Below, one piece after another: positions 62,225 through 64,000 of a stretch of 64,000 bases of DNA. A program made the position numbers and the translations under genes. The stretch comes from Deinococcus radiotolerans. Its GTDB lineage: Bacteria > Deinococcota > Deinococci > Deinococcales > Deinococcaceae. The DNA is taken from the NCBI RefSeq assembly GCF_014647435.1, contig NZ_BMPE01000003.1, forward strand, positions 186,001-250,000. The letters are read 5' to 3'. The notes below the pieces were generated by a model. That model was given only the letters and a program-made list of their open reading frames with translations. It did not search any database and had not been told where the DNA came from. Each line of letters opens with the position of its first letter. The stretch's first letter is position 1.

Positions 62225-62815
62225 TCAGGGCGCCATGCCGGGCCACAGGAGGTCCATCAGGCCGCGCACGAACCGCCCGGCTTCCAGCCCTGCACCCTGC
62301 CCGGGCATCATCTGCTCGCGGTGCACGTAGTGCGACAGGGCCCCCACGAGGCTCAGGGCCGTGACCTCGGCGTCCAGCGGCCGCAGGCGGCCCAGGCGGA
62401 CCTCGGCCTCCAGGTAGGCGGCGATGTTGCGCGCCGCGACCTGCATGGGGTCCCCCAGGCGCATCAGGATCGGGTTGTGCGAGGGATCATGCCCGCGCGA
62501 GAACATCACCATGAGTTTCGGCACGAGCTGCTCGGCCTCGCGCAGCATGCTCAGCAGCGCCCGTTCCAGGTTGCGGCGCACGTCGTCCTGCCCGGCTACC
62601 TCCAGCAGTTCAGCCTGCCAGCGGGCCTGGCGGTGCAGGCCAATGGCCGCGACGAACAGGTCCTCCTTGCTGGCGAACCGGTTGAACAGCGTGCCCTCAG
62701 ACACGCCAGCGCGCCGGGCAATCGCGGCGGTGGTGGCGCTGAAGCCCTGTTCCAGGAACACCTCCTGCGCCGCGGCGACGATCACCTCATCACTTATTTG
62801 CCTGGGTCGTGCCAT
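62225..62815 (-). CDS. TetR/AcrR-family repressor of the efflux operon
   Basis: The product has 196 residues. The N-terminal helix-turn-helix reads [27 protein letters not shown]; the C-terminal ligand domain is helical. ATG at 62815 is fixed by TAGACT five bases before. It precedes the RND operon on the same strand with a 162-base gap, so it probably represses that operon and itself; a small inverted repeat overlaps its -10 box. Confidence 0.9.
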   Translation of the reverse strand: MARPRQISDEVIVAAAQEVFLEQGFSATTAAIARRAGVSEGTLFNRFASKEDLFVAAIGLHRQARWQAELLEVAGQDDVRRNLERALLSMLREAEQLVPKLMVMFSRGHDPSHNPILMRLGDPMQVAARNIAAYLEAEVRLGRLRPLDAEVTALSLVGALSHYVHREQMMPGQGAGLEAGRFVRGLMDLLWPGMAP

Positions 62816-62833
62816 AACTGAGTCTATCCTCAG
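62816..62833 (-). promoter_or_regulatory. Leaderless promoter and possible autoregulatory site of the TetR gene
   Basis: TAGACT (62821-62826, minus strand) is five bases before the ATG. CTGAG-N6-CTCAG (62818-62833) overlaps it and could be an operator. Confidence 0.45.
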
Positions 62834-63065
62834 GAATAAGGCCGGGACGTGCGTCCCCCGCCCCACCTCACCCCCCGATCATAAAGACACCCCCTGCGGC
62901 CACCACGCTTGTTCCCCCGCCACAGCGGCCACTAGTCTGAACATCAACAGGTGCGCCCCGCTCAGCTCCAGCGATCCCCGTTCCCGCTTCCCCCTGCCAC
63001 CCCTCCCAAGGAGCTCCGCTCGACCGTCATGCCCCCCCACCCGCACCACCGCCAGGACCACTAGC

Positions 63066-64000
63066 GTGCCGCGCCCAGCCTGGGCCCTGAAGGACCGCTG
63101 GTCCATCTCGCTGCGCGTGCAGCTCCTCGGGCTGGTCCTGGCCTTGCTCATCCCCCTGGGCGCCATCCTGCTGGTGGTCCTGCCGGACTTCATGAACGGG
63201 CAGTTCACCACCATCGAACGCACCCAGGTGCAGCAGTTCAGCGACATCGCCCGCGCCAACGTGACCACCGAGGAATCCCGCGTCAGCCTGTTCGTGCTGA
63301 ACTTCAGCCTCTGGACCGAAACCTACGAGTACGCCGCCGGACGCAACGCCCGTTACCTGAGCGCCAACCTCGTGCCCGGCACGTTCATCGGCGGCAAGGT
63401 CGACTACTGGGGCGTCGCCGCGCCCGGCGGCCAGCTGCTGTCCGCCGCCACCCTGCGCGGCGAACAGATCGTGGACGCCACGCCCGTCGTCCAGGACTTC
63501 CTGCGCGCCCTGCCACGCCCCCTGCCCCCCGACGGGGCCGCCGGCGTGATCCGCCGCGGCGCCACCGCGTACATCCTCGCGGCGCGCCCCATCACCCGCG
63601 ACGACGGCACCGGCCGCGGCGGCATCATGCTGCTCGCCCGGACCCTCACCCCCGACGTCCTTGATGAACTCACGTACCAGGGCGGCATCTTCCAGGCCAC
63701 GCTGCGCGGCGCGCCCAGCCCCGGCACGCAGGTCACCTTCACGGAAGACCGCGTCCGCGCCACGTCCCCCCTGAGCGCCCCGGGCGGCCCCCCCCAGCTT
63801 GCGCTGGAACTCACGATCCCCCGCGCCGTTCACGCTGCCGGCCTGCGCGGCGCGCAGCAGCTGCGCCTGACCATGCTCATCGCCACCCTCCTCGCCGTGA
63901 TCAGCTTCCTGCTGTTCCTCAACCGCCGCGTCCTGCGCGTCCTGGAAGGCTACAAGCGCGACACGCAGCTCATCACCCGCGACCCCACCCACCGGCTCGA
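63066..64000 (+). CDS. CHASE4-type membrane sensor protein (3' truncated)
   Basis: At least 311 residues are visible; the frame runs off the window. A first membrane helix (LRVQLLGLVLALLIPLGAILLVVL) is followed by about 200 residues of extracellular sensor resembling CHASE4 (FSDIARANVTTEESRV, FSLWTETYEYAAGRNARY) and a second helix (LRLTMLIATLLAVISFLLFL). The output domain lies beyond the edge; GGDEF, EAL or kinase domains are usual. The start is probably GTG at 63066; an ATG at 63029 is in another frame and stops soon. Confidence 0.75.
   Translation, partial: MPRPAWALKDRWSISLRVQLLGLVLALLIPLGAILLVVLPDFMNGQFTTIERTQVQQFSDIARANVTTEESRVSLFVLNFSLWTETYEYAAGRNARYLSANLVPGTFIGGKVDYWGVAAPGGQLLSAATLRGEQIVDATPVVQDFLRALPRPLPPDGAAGVIRRGATAYILAARPITRDDGTGRGGIMLLARTLTPDVLDELTYQGGIFQATLRGAPSPGTQVTFTEDRVRATSPLSAPGGPPQLALELTIPRAVHAAGLRGAQQLRLTMLIATLLAVISFLLFLNRRVLRVLEGYKRDTQLITRDPTHRL

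Overview
The window is high-GC DNA (roughly 70 percent by eye) and almost certainly comes from a Deinococcus chromosome. I infer this from the gene families and from the promoters. At least ten genes carry a -10 hexamer of the form TANNNT only 5 to 7 bases before the start codon, which is the leaderless-mRNA arrangement known to be common in Deinococcus. A 136-base repeat with 12-base inverted ends looks like a Deinococcus small non-coding repeat. I cannot name the species.

Layout, left to right. Positions 1-7448 are the 3' end of a contractile injection system (eCIS/Afp-like) operon: a tube-binding protein, a VgrG/Afp8-like spike, a large modular cell-wall-directed protein, a lipoprotein and the AAA+ ATPase. 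Positions 7720-12937 hold two unknown proteins, a copper-sensing pair (csoR, copZ) and ilvD. Positions 13059-16959 encode a ferric-iron ABC transporter. Positions 17011-19917 hold a repeat protein and a NarL-type two-component system. Positions 20092-27343 form a ten-gene, tightly overlapping operon for acyl-CoA metabolism; its ACAD and APH-kinase pair resembles a split ACAD11, or the levulinate/4-hydroxyacid pathway. A macrodomain protein and two unknown proteins are embedded in it.

Positions 28157-31695 encode a c-di-GMP cyclase and an HD-GYP phosphodiesterase. Positions 31869-35161 encode an iron uptake pair (FTR1-type EfeU and an EfeO/imelysin-like protein). Positions 35232-37896 encode molybdate uptake with its own regulator, divergent from a GAF protein. 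Then come a trans-sulfuration enzyme, a MATE exporter, cydDCAB, a methyltransferase, a rhodanese lipoprotein, a five-gene cobalamin operon, a formate/nitrite-type channel, an RND efflux operon with two outer-membrane factor genes and its TetR regulator, and finally the start of a CHASE4 sensor cut by the window end.

The most interesting signals are four. (1) A low-GC patch spans the C-terminal half of a predicted peptidoglycan-targeting or peptidase cargo and the N-terminal half of the overlapping lipoprotein gene, which suggests an exchangeable effector/partner cassette inside the injection-system operon. (2) A 20-base palindrome sits directly against the -10 box of two unlinked iron-uptake operons, probably an iron-responsive operator. 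(3) A C-run/G-run operator lies inside the copZ promoter, and its CsoR carries a Cys-His-His ligand set. (4) The ACAD/APH-kinase operon carries an embedded macrodomain gene.
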